A DNA stretch of 64,000 nucleotides from Occultella glacieicola (GTDB taxonomy: Bacteria; Actinomycetota; Actinomycetes; Actinomycetales; Beutenbergiaceae), in assembly GCF_004353825.1 (NCBI RefSeq), contig NZ_SMNA01000002.1:124001-188000 (forward strand), given 5' to 3'. Positions 35,197 through 42,230 of this stretch are shown one piece after another. The position numbers were made by a program, and so were the translations under genes. A model generated the notes under the pieces. The model worked only from the letters and a program-made list of their open reading frames with translations, did not search any database and was not told the DNA's origin. Every line of letters begins with the position of its first letter. The stretch's first letter is position 1.

Positions 35197-35778
35197 GTGC
35201 ACCATCTGCCACTGCGCGCACTGATCGCGGAGGACCTGGCCACCGCGCGCCGCCGGGACCCGGCGGCGCGCACCCGGGTCGAGGTCGCGCTGACCTACTC
35301 CGGGGTGCACGCCCTGTGGCTGCACCGGATCGCGCACAAGGTGTGGCACGTCTCGCCGCTGCTGCGGCTGCCGGCCCGGGTCATCTCCCAGCTGGCGCGC
35401 ACGCTGACCGGGGTGGAGATCCATCCCGGCGCGGTGATCGGCCGGCGGTTCTTCATCGACCACGGGATGGGTGTCGTCATCGGTGAGACGGCCGAGGTCG
35501 GCGAGGACGTCCTGATGTTCCACGGGTCGACCCTCGGCGGGCGCACCATGTCGCACGGCAAGCGCCACCCGACCGTCGGGAACAACGTGGTGATCGGCGC
35601 CGGGGCGAAGGTCCTCGGGCCGGTGACCATCGGCAGCGACGTGCAGATCGGCGCGAACGCCGTCGTGGTCAAGGACGTGGCCGACGGCGACGTGGTGGTC
35701 GGCGTGCCCGGTCGCCCCCGGCCCCGGCCGGCCGAGGCCTCCCCCGAGGACCTGATCGACCCGGCGATCTACATCTGA
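35197..35778 (+). CDS. cysE: Serine O-acetyltransferase
   Basis: Left-handed beta-helix acetyltransferase of 193 residues that makes O-acetylserine for CysK. Features are the N-terminal helical part ([20 protein letters not shown]), the substrate loop [40 protein letters not shown] and hexapeptide repeats ([20 protein letters not shown]). The short N terminus is of the EpsC type. GTG at 35197 begins one base after the cysK stop codon. The 3' end overlaps the convergent alkyltransferase-like gene by 10 bases. Confidence 0.92.
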   Translation: MHHLPLRALIAEDLATARRRDPAARTRVEVALTYSGVHALWLHRIAHKVWHVSPLLRLPARVISQLARTLTGVEIHPGAVIGRRFFIDHGMGVVIGETAEVGEDVLMFHGSTLGGRTMSHGKRHPTVGNNVVIGAGAKVLGPVTIGSDVQIGANAVVVKDVADGDVVVGVPGRPRPRPAEASPEDLIDPAIYI

Positions 35779-36131
35779 ACCGGCTCGGTCTCCTCGCCGG
35801 GCTCCCAGCCGGCCTCGCGCAGGTCCACCCGCGGCGGATCGTGCGCGGTCAACGGGACACCTTCGGCTCGCAACGCCTCGAGGGCACGGCCGGCCACCCG
35901 CTCGGCGGCGGCGCCGCTCGCGGTGACCACCCGCCACCACGGCACGTCCGACCCGTACAGGGCCATCACCCGGCCGACGGTGCGGGCACTGCCCTTGCCG
36001 GTGCGCTCGCGGGCGGCCTCGGCGATCACCCCGTACGTGCTCGCCCGCCCCGGCGGGATCTGGGCGACCAGGTCGAGCACGGCCTCGACGTAGTCCTCTG
36101 CGACGTCTCTCACCCGCCTATGATCACCCAT
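35769..36131 (-). CDS. MGMT-like alkyltransferase-like (ATL) protein
   Basis: DNA-binding protein of 120 residues with the MGMT fold: [20 protein letters not shown] and the helix-turn-helix-side [20 protein letters not shown]. The active-site Cys of true methyltransferases (PCHRV) is replaced by Trp (PWWRV), the mark of ATL proteins, which flag alkylated bases for nucleotide excision repair rather than removing the alkyl group. ATG at 36131 is used; GTG at 36113 is an alternative. Its start lies 4 bases from that of the divergent membrane protein gene. Confidence 0.85.
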   Translation of the reverse strand: MGDHRRVRDVAEDYVEAVLDLVAQIPPGRASTYGVIAEAARERTGKGSARTVGRVMALYGSDVPWWRVVTASGAAAERVAGRALEALRAEGVPLTAHDPPRVDLREAGWEPGEETEPVQM

Positions 36132-36134
36132 GAG

Positions 36135-36887
36135 ATGTCCATGAGTACCCGCTCCGAGCCCGCGCCCGCCCCCGACGAGCCCGTCGGCCACGTGTGCGCC
36201 CACTGCGACGCCACCCACGAGCACGAGCACGTCGACGAGCACGCGGTGGTGCTCACCCGGCTGGGCTCGCTCGCACGGTTCGCGTGGGTGCGGGTCGGCG
36301 TCGGCGTGCTCGCCCTGGCCGGGTTGCTCGTTCTCACCCCGCCGACGACGGCCCTCGCCTATGCGGGTGCGGGTCTGCTCGGGTGGGCACTCACCACGCT
36401 GCTCGGCCTGCTGGTCGCCTCCGTACGTGCAGCTCGCACGGGCAACCGTCGCGAGGGCGCGTTCGTGACGACCGCCGTGCTCGCCGGGGCCGCAGTGACC
36501 CCGGTCGCCGCGTTCGGCGTCGCGCTGGCGTCGCGGTCCGGCCTGGTCGGCGGATCCGGTGAGCCGGTGGCGATCGGTGCCGCCACGGTGGTCGCCGCAG
36601 CAGCCGGTCTCGGTTGGTACCTGGGCGCCGCCGGGTCCGAGGTGGTGGGGACCGTCAGTCTGCGCCGCCTGCTCCTCCAGGAGTCCCGTGCCGGCGAGGC
36701 GGCCCGCGATGTCGCCGTCCGTACCCGCCAGGCCGTGCATCCGGTCCGGGACCTGGTCTGGACCGTGGTCAGCGCGCTGGTGTTCGGCCTCTGGGTGTTC
36801 GCGTGCCAGTTCCTGCTGGTGCTGGTGGTCGTCCTGATCCCCCTGCACGTGGTGCTCGCGGTGTCGGCCCGACGCCTTCGCGACTGA
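36135..36887 (+). CDS. Membrane protein with Cys/His-rich N terminus, function unknown
   Basis: Protein of about 250 residues that I do not recognise. The N terminus holds a Cys/His cluster (HVCAHCDATHEHEHVDEH, residues about 17-34) that could bind a metal. It is followed by two hydrophobic segments (VGVGVLALAGLLVL; AGAGLLGWALTTLLGLLVA), two more in the middle and a last one (TVVSALVFGLWVFACQFLLV). In-frame starts are ATG at 36120, 36135 and 36141; a TATGAT box (36119-36124) favours 36135 or 36141. It diverges from the ATL gene with almost no gap. Confidence 0.6.
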   Translation: MSMSTRSEPAPAPDEPVGHVCAHCDATHEHEHVDEHAVVLTRLGSLARFAWVRVGVGVLALAGLLVLTPPTTALAYAGAGLLGWALTTLLGLLVASVRAARTGNRREGAFVTTAVLAGAAVTPVAAFGVALASRSGLVGGSGEPVAIGAATVVAAAAGLGWYLGAAGSEVVGTVSLRRLLLQESRAGEAARDVAVRTRQAVHPVRDLVWTVVSALVFGLWVFACQFLLVLVVVLIPLHVVLAVSARRLRD

Positions 36888-37021
36888 GCCAGCCGAGTCA
36901 CCGACCCAACCGAGTCACCTGGCCCGCCGCCACCCGGCCACAGTCCACCCCGGGCCGGTAGCGTCACGACAGCCGGGCTGATCAGCCGGCGGCGCCGAGG
37001 GCATCGCGGCAGGCCGGTTCG

Positions 37022-37471
37022 TCAGCGGGCGGCCTCGTAGGCGGCGAGCTGGTCGATCCGACGCTGGTGCCGGTCGTCGTTCGAGAACGGCTCCGCGAGG
37101 AACGCCTCCACGATCGCGATCGACTCCGCGTCACTGTGCTGGCGGGCCCCGACGGCGACCACGTTCGCGTCGTTGTGCTGGCGGCCGAGCTTGGCCGTCT
37201 CGATGTTCCAGGCCAGGGCGGCGCGGACCCCGGTGACCTTGTTCGCGGCGATCTGCTCGCCGTTGCCGCTGCCACCGATGACGATGCCCAACGTGCCCGG
37301 CTCGGCCACGACCGCCTCCCCGGCGGAGAAGCAGAACGCCGGGTAGTCGTCGAGGGCGTCGTAGGCCTCGGCGCCGTGGTCCACCACATCGTGACCGGCA
37401 CCGACGAGGTGGGCGATCAGTGCGGACTTGAGCTCGAAACCGGCGTGATCGGCGGCGATGTGGATGCGCAT
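37022..37471 (-). CDS. rpiB: Ribose-5-phosphate isomerase B
   Basis: Isomerase of 149 residues that interconverts ribose 5-phosphate and ribulose 5-phosphate. It starts with MRIHIAADHAGFELKSALIA and has the loop IVIGGSGNGEQIAANKVTG. This GGSGNGEQ version, with Glu in place of the catalytic Cys of the E. coli enzyme, is the mycobacterial type. ATG at 37471 is chosen; ATG at 37480 is also in frame. It is divergent from the M13 peptidase gene. Confidence 0.93.
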   Translation of the reverse strand: MRIHIAADHAGFELKSALIAHLVGAGHDVVDHGAEAYDALDDYPAFCFSAGEAVVAEPGTLGIVIGGSGNGEQIAANKVTGVRAALAWNIETAKLGRQHNDANVVAVGARQHSDAESIAIVEAFLAEPFSNDDRHQRRIDQLAAYEAAR

Positions 37472-37539
37472 GGACGTCATTGTGCCGCACCACCCGTTCG
37501 ACCGCGCCGGTGCACTTCGACGTGAACTAGATTCGGTCC

Positions 37540-39546
37540 ATGACGATCTCAATTGCCGACGCCACCTCCGCCGAGGCCAACCGCGCCGCCATGGACACCG
37601 ACGTCCGGCCCCAGGACGACCTCTACCGGCACGTGAACGGTTCCTGGCTCGCTGCCCACACCATTCCCGCCGACCGCGGCCGGGACGGCACGTTCCACCT
37701 GCTGCACGACCAGGCCGAGCAGGACGTCCGGGCCATCATCACCGAGGCCGCGGAGGTACCCGCTGACGATCCGGCCGCCGACGAGGCCGCGAAGGTCGCC
37801 GCCGTCTTCGCCTCCTTCATGGGCGCAGAGCGCATCGAAGCGCTCGGCACCAGCCCTCTGACCCCCGACCTCGAACTCGTCACCGCGGCTCACACCCGCG
37901 AGCAGTTGACCCGGGCCCTCGGCGCCCTGCAGCGCACCGGGGTGGGCGGCGCCGTCGGCCTCTTCGTGGAGAACGACGCGGACGACCCGACGCGTTACGT
38001 CGTCTACCTGACCCAGTCCGGCCTCGGGTTGCCGGACGAGGCGTACTACCGTGACGACACCCACGGGCAGGTGCGAACCGCCTATGTGGTGCACGTCGCG
38101 GCGATGCTTGCCCTGGCCGGCGTGGTCACCGAGGCGGAGGCCCACGGCGCGGCCGAGCGGATCATGGCGCTGGAGACGAAGCTGGCCGCGGGGCACTGGG
38201 ACAACGTGCGCAGCCGCGACGCCCAGGCGACGCACAACCCGAGCACCCTGGCAGCCCTGGCCGAGCAGGCTCCCGGCTTCGACTGGCCCCTGTGGACGCA
38301 GGCCCTCGGCGCCCCGGAGGGCGCCATGGCGGACCTGATCGTGCGCCAGCCCTCGTATGTGGAGGCGTTCGCGCAGGCCTGGGCCGCCGAGGACGTCGAC
38401 CTGTGGCGCCTGTGGCTGACCTGGCGGGTGGTCCGGTCCCGGGCGCCGTACCTTCCCGAAGCGTTCGTCGAGGAGAACTTCGACTTCTACGGCCGCACCC
38501 TGACCGGCGCGCAGGAGGTCCGCGAACGATGGAAGCGCGGTGTCTCCCTGGTCGAAGGGGTGCTCGGGGAGGCGATCGGCAAGATCTACGTCGCGCGGCA
38601 CTTCCCGCCGTCCCACAAGGACGCCATGGACACCCTGGTGGCGGATCTGATCGAGGCCTACCGCCGCTCGATCACGGACCTGGACTGGATGGGCCCCGCG
38701 ACCCGGGAGCGCGCGTTGGCCAAGCTGGACGCGTTCACGCCGAAGATCGGGTACCCGGCGAAGTGGCGGGACTACTCCGACCTCGTCGTCGACGAGACGG
38801 ACCTGGTCGGCAACGTGCGGGCGGCGAGCGCGTTCGAGACGGACTACGAGCTCGGCAAGATCGGCAAGCCGATCGACCGGGATGAGTGGTTCATGCCCCC
38901 GCAGATGGTGAACGCCTACTACAACCCGGCCATGAACGAGATCGTGTTCCCGGCCGCGATCCTGCAGCCGCCGTTCTTCGACGCCGACGCGGACGACGCC
39001 ACCAACTACGGCGCGATCGGCGCCATCATCGGTCACGAGATCGGGCACGGCTTCGACGACCAGGGCAGTCGCTACGACGGCGAGGGTCGCCTGCACGACT
39101 GGTGGGAGGCGAGCGACCGGGAGGAGTTCGAGAAGCGCACCAAGGTGCTCATCGACCAGTACGGCGCCCTGGCCCCCGCGCAGCTGGATGGTTCCCACCA
39201 TGTCAACGGGGCGCTGACCATCGGGGAGAACATCGGGGACATCGGCGGTCTCGGCATCGCGATCAAGGCGTATCGGATCGCCCTCGAACGGGCCGGTCGC
39301 ACCGAGGGTGAGGTCATCGACGGGGAGAGCGACCTGCAGCGCCTGTTCTTCTCGTGGGCGCGCGGTTGGCGCCTGAAGGCCCGTGACGCGGAACTGATCC
39401 GGCTGCTGTCGATCGACCCGCACTCCCCCGACGAGATCCGCTGCAATGCGGTGGTCCGTAACATCGACGAGTTCCACACCACGTTCGGCGTGGCACCCGG
39501 CGACGGGATGTGGCTCGCCGAGTCCGAGCGCGTCCGGATCTGGTGA
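37540..39546 (+). CDS. M13-family (neprilysin/PepO-like) zinc metallopeptidase
   Basis: Endopeptidase of 668 residues. The zinc site HEIGH is at residues 499-503 (IIGHEIGHGFDDQGSRYDGE), the family's NAYYNPAMNEIVFPAAILQP strand lies before it, and GENIGDIGG holds the third ligand Glu. There is no signal peptide, so it probably acts in the cytoplasm on peptides. A -10 box TAGATT (37528-37533) ends 6 bases before ATG, so the mRNA is likely leaderless. Confidence 0.93.
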   Translation: MTISIADATSAEANRAAMDTDVRPQDDLYRHVNGSWLAAHTIPADRGRDGTFHLLHDQAEQDVRAIITEAAEVPADDPAADEAAKVAAVFASFMGAERIEALGTSPLTPDLELVTAAHTREQLTRALGALQRTGVGGAVGLFVENDADDPTRYVVYLTQSGLGLPDEAYYRDDTHGQVRTAYVVHVAAMLALAGVVTEAEAHGAAERIMALETKLAAGHWDNVRSRDAQATHNPSTLAALAEQAPGFDWPLWTQALGAPEGAMADLIVRQPSYVEAFAQAWAAEDVDLWRLWLTWRVVRSRAPYLPEAFVEENFDFYGRTLTGAQEVRERWKRGVSLVEGVLGEAIGKIYVARHFPPSHKDAMDTLVADLIEAYRRSITDLDWMGPATRERALAKLDAFTPKIGYPAKWRDYSDLVVDETDLVGNVRAASAFETDYELGKIGKPIDRDEWFMPPQMVNAYYNPAMNEIVFPAAILQPPFFDADADDATNYGAIGAIIGHEIGHGFDDQGSRYDGEGRLHDWWEASDREEFEKRTKVLIDQYGALAPAQLDGSHHVNGALTIGENIGDIGGLGIAIKAYRIALERAGRTEGEVIDGESDLQRLFFSWARGWRLKARDAELIRLLSIDPHSPDEIRCNAVVRNIDEFHTTFGVAPGDGMWLAESERVRIW

Positions 39547-39551
39547 GCATC

Positions 39552-39642
39552 GGCTGAGGCGGCGCCGGCGCCGGTCCCCACGGACCCGACGCCGGCTCCG
39601 GCATCGCCGGCGAGGCCGGCGTGGCCGCCGGCCGCCTCAGCC
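39552..39642. terminator. Large hairpin between the M13 peptidase and rhodanese-like genes
   Basis: Outer 12-base arms GGCTGAGGCGGC (39552-39563) and GCCGCCTCAGCC (39631-39642) enclose several GCCGGC-rich smaller stems. It lies between convergent genes and covers the stop codon of the rhodanese-like gene. Confidence 0.55.
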
Positions 39643-40029
39643 GGCGTTGATCACCGGCAGCCCGGCGGACCGCCAGGCGGTGAAGCCACCGGTGACGTAG
39701 GACGGCCGGGCGATCCCGACGGCGTCGAGCCCGGTCGCGAGTTCGGTCGCCAGGGTCCCGTCCTCGGTGAGCAGGATCGCGTCGGTGTCGCGGCCGGTGT
39801 GCACGAGCCAGGTGGGCAGTTCCCGCGGGTGGATCACGACGGCGCCGAGGTCGGGATGGATCGCGCCGCTGCGCGACCGCGTCGCGTCCGGCCTCAGGTC
39901 CACCACGACCGCCCGGGAGTGGAGGACGGACTGGAAGGCGGCTCGGGCGCTGACGGCCTGATCCGCGGCCGTGTGGATGGGGCCCGCATTGAGGACGATG
40001 TCCCAGGCGGTGCCGGTGGTGATGGCCAT
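39637..40029 (-). CDS. Rhodanese-like domain protein without the catalytic cysteine
   Basis: Single rhodanese domain of 130 residues: VVVDLRPDATRSRSGAIHPD near the start and YVTGGFTAWRSAGLPVINAG at the end. The active-site loop, which in sulfurtransferases reads LLCxxGxxS, reads AILLTEDGTLATEL here, so the cysteine that carries the persulfide is replaced by Thr. It contains no Cys at all. It may be a sulfur-binding scaffold or regulator rather than an enzyme. ATG at 40029; a Cys-rich leader ORF lies 52 bases upstream and a DoxX gene before that. Confidence 0.8.
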   Translation of the reverse strand: MAITTGTAWDIVLNAGPIHTAADQAVSARAAFQSVLHSRAVVVDLRPDATRSRSGAIHPDLGAVVIHPRELPTWLVHTGRDTDAILLTEDGTLATELATGLDAVGIARPSYVTGGFTAWRSAGLPVINAG

Positions 40030-40081
40030 GTCATGGCTCCAGGGGGTGGGAGGGTGGTGCCGGATGGGTCGGGTCCGCATT

Positions 40082-40129
40082 CAGCGGCAGCAACACATCA
40101 GACACGCCCGCGTGATGCGGGTCCGCACT
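40082..40129 (-). CDS. Cysteine-rich leader peptide upstream of the rhodanese-like gene
   Basis: GTG at 40129 opens a 15-codon frame ending in RACLMCCCR before the stop, with four Cys in the last seven residues. GGAG lies 6 bases before this GTG. ATG at 40141 gives a 19-residue version (MENGVRTRITRACLMCCCR). The stop lies 52 bases before the rhodanese-like start. The layout repeats that of the cbs and organosulfur leaders, so cysteine-dependent control of this gene is likely. Confidence 0.65.
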
Positions 40130-40207
40130 CCGTTCTCCATGGACACAGACAATCAGGTGGCAGCTCCCCCGACGACCACCCCGCGGCTGGTCTCACCACG
40201 TGAGACA

Positions 40208-40588
40208 TCAGACGGAGATTCCGGTGACGGGGCTGCCGATCGCCACGAACAGGGCCAGTGCGAGGTAGAACAGGTTCACGATCATGTGCTTGGGATCGCG
40301 CAGCCGAACGTGCAGGATGGCGGCGCCGCTCATGATCACCGCGATCCCGAGCGCGGCGACCGGCACCAGGATCGGCGCCGTGCCCGTCACACCGGGCAGG
40401 ATCAGGCCGAGGGCACCGAGGACCTCGAAGGCCCCGATGGTCTTGACCAGGCGCGGGTCGACGTGGCTGACCCAACCCGACAGTGGAGCGTTCTTCAGCT
40501 TGTCGTAGGGGATGAGGAGCTTGTTGGCGCCGGCGAACAGGAACAGGAGAGCAAGCAGTCCGGCGACGATCCAGAGGGCGAGGTCCAT
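40208..40588 (-). CDS. DoxX-family membrane protein
   Basis: Small membrane protein of 126 residues with four hydrophobic helices (LWIVAGLLALLFLFAGANKL first) and the DoxX-like motif KTIGAFEVLGALGLILPGV. In M. tuberculosis DoxX forms a membrane complex with a rhodanese-type sulfurtransferase and superoxide dismutase. Here it lies just upstream of a rhodanese-like gene on the same strand, which supports a related redox or thiol role. GGAG 5-6 bases before ATG supports the start. Confidence 0.82.
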   Translation of the reverse strand: MDLALWIVAGLLALLFLFAGANKLLIPYDKLKNAPLSGWVSHVDPRLVKTIGAFEVLGALGLILPGVTGTAPILVPVAALGIAVIMSGAAILHVRLRDPKHMIVNLFYLALALFVAIGSPVTGISV

Positions 40589-40598
40589 GAAACTCCAG

Positions 40599-40641
40599 TC
40601 AGTGCGGTCGGCGGGCCCCGATGGCCCGTGGACCCCACTGA
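40599..40641 (-). terminator. Nested hairpin between the 40697 gene and doxX
   Basis: TCAGTGCGGTC pairs with GACCCCACTGA (one mismatch) around an inner GGGCC/GGCCC stem. It lies after one minus-strand gene and ends next to the doxX ribosome site, so it may end the first transcript or affect doxX translation. Confidence 0.45.
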
Positions 40642-40696
40642 CCGAACGCGCGGCGCGGACCTGACAACTCGGTGGACCCGGCCGGTCGTGCCGTTC

Positions 40697-41269
40697 TCAG
40701 AACTGGCTGGAGCCACCCCGGGCGATCGTCACGCCGTGCCCGGTGCTGATCGAGACGCACGTGACGCCGTCGGTCTCGCTCGTGCAGAGGAAGTCCCCGA
40801 CGACCGTGCTGGCGCCGTAGGCGAGGTCCGGGAGGTCCGCGGGAGCCTCGGTCGGCACCTCGGCGCCGCAGATGGGATCGGCACGCTCGGCGGTGACTTG
40901 CCAGAAGTGGCCGGCGATGGCCGGGTCGCAGTCCGCGACCTCCGGCGGGGTGAACGTGATGTCCCCGATCATGCAGGTGGCGTCGTCCTGCGCGATCTCG
41001 CACCAGATGTTGCGGCTCGGGGACGAGAACGCCGCGACGTCGAGCGCGTCCTCCGGAACCGTGACGGCGGGCGCCTGGGTCGTCGGCTCCTCGTCAGTCG
41101 TGCCGTCGCCGGACGCCTCGGTCGTCGCGCCGGCCGACGCGGTGCCACCGTCGTCACCGGCGTCTCCGCGCGGGTAGTTGACCAGCATCACGACGAGGAT
41201 CCCGATCAGGATGACGTCGACGACGATGAGCGTGATCGCCCAGGGCCCGAGCGCGCGTCTTCCCGCCAT
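40697..41269 (-). CDS. Membrane-anchored extracellular protein, DUF6636-like
   Basis: Protein of 190 residues with one N-terminal membrane anchor (LGPWAITLIVVDVILIGILV), a Thr/Ala/Gly/Glu-rich linker (about 38-70) and an outer domain with the pattern SPSRNIWCEI, ATCMIGDITF, then DCDPAI and ICGAEV and FLCTSETDGVTCVS. The paired cysteines suggest disulfides outside the cell. This pattern resembles DUF6636-type domains found in actinobacterial envelope proteins; no function is known. GGAGG precedes ATG at 41269. Confidence 0.65.
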   Translation of the reverse strand: MAGRRALGPWAITLIVVDVILIGILVVMLVNYPRGDAGDDGGTASAGATTEASGDGTTDEEPTTQAPAVTVPEDALDVAAFSSPSRNIWCEIAQDDATCMIGDITFTPPEVADCDPAIAGHFWQVTAERADPICGAEVPTEAPADLPDLAYGASTVVGDFLCTSETDGVTCVSISTGHGVTIARGGSSQF

Positions 41270-41391
41270 CACTTCCTCCAGAACTGTCGCCGATGCCCGC
41301 GCGGACGCCCCGCGGGAACCCCCATACGGTACGCGGTCGGAACGGGTGTCCGCGATTCCCGGCCCGCCGTCGGGGTCCGGACGGCGCTATC

Positions 41392-42042
41392 TCAGTCGAA
41401 GATCGGGCCCTGGGTACGGGTCCGCTTGATCTCGAAGAAGCCGGGGTAGGCGGCGACCGCGACGACGCCGTCCCACAATCGGCCCGCCTCCTCGCCCTTG
41501 GGCGCGGGCGTGATCACCGGGCCGAAGAACGCGGTCCCGTTGAACGCCACCACGGGGGTACCGACATCCTCACCGACGAGCGAGATCCCCTCGGCGTGCG
41601 AGGCCCGCAGGGACTCGTCGAACTCGTCGGAGTCCTCGAAGCGGATCAGGTCGGCCGGCAGGCCGACCTCGGCCAGCGCCTCGACCAGCACGTTGTGCCG
41701 GTCGTTTCCGCGCCCACCCGGGTGGAAACGGGTTCCGATCGCGTCGTAGAGCGGCTTCACGACCTCGTCGCCGTGTAGTTCGCGGGCGGCGTTCACGACG
41801 CGGACCGGGCCCCAGGACCTGTCCAGCATCTCCCGGTAGCCGGGGTCGAGGTCGCGGTCCTCGTTCAGCACGGACAGGCTCATGATGTGCCAGCGCACGG
41901 TGATGTCGCGGACCTTCTCCACCTCACCGATCCAGCGGGACGTCATCCACGCCCAGGGGCAGGCCGGGTCGAACCAGAAGTCGGCAACGTCCTTCCCGGT
42001 CTCGCGGGCGGTGCTGATGGCGGTCTCGGTTGCGGTGCTCAC
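41392..42042 (-). CDS. DsbA-like thioredoxin-fold protein (mycothiol-dependent nitroreductase type)
   Basis: Cytoplasmic protein of 216 residues related to Rv2466c. The active-site stretch reads [16 protein letters not shown], so only the first Cys of the CxxC motif is kept and the second is Ala. A cis-Pro loop follows ([16 protein letters not shown]). Rv2466c uses mycothiol and reduces nitro compounds; a one-Cys site would fit a mycothiol-dependent reductase. No signal peptide is visible. It diverges from pepN. Confidence 0.85.
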   Translation of the reverse strand: MSTATETAISTARETGKDVADFWFDPACPWAWMTSRWIGEVEKVRDITVRWHIMSLSVLNEDRDLDPGYREMLDRSWGPVRVVNAARELHGDEVVKPLYDAIGTRFHPGGRGNDRHNVLVEALAEVGLPADLIRFEDSDEFDESLRASHAEGISLVGEDVGTPVVAFNGTAFFGPVITPAPKGEEAGRLWDGVVAVAAYPGFFEIKRTRTQGPIFD

Positions 42043-42230
42043 TGGTTCTCCTAAGGGCGGGTACGCGGTGCCGTTCTCGACGTCAGCGCCAACACCGGAC
42101 CCCGGCGGGGCATTCCGGGCCGCGGTTATCGGTTTCCGGCGGGACGGGCCGAGGTGGCAGGATCACCCCACGGCCCACCGGCCACCATCACCGTCGATAC
42201 CACCAGCTCGTCGATCAAGGAGTCACGTCC

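Noticed and set aside
36971-36990. GGCTGATCAGCC palindrome after the membrane protein gene
   Set aside because: A self-complementary stretch without a proper loop or U-run; not enough for a terminator call.
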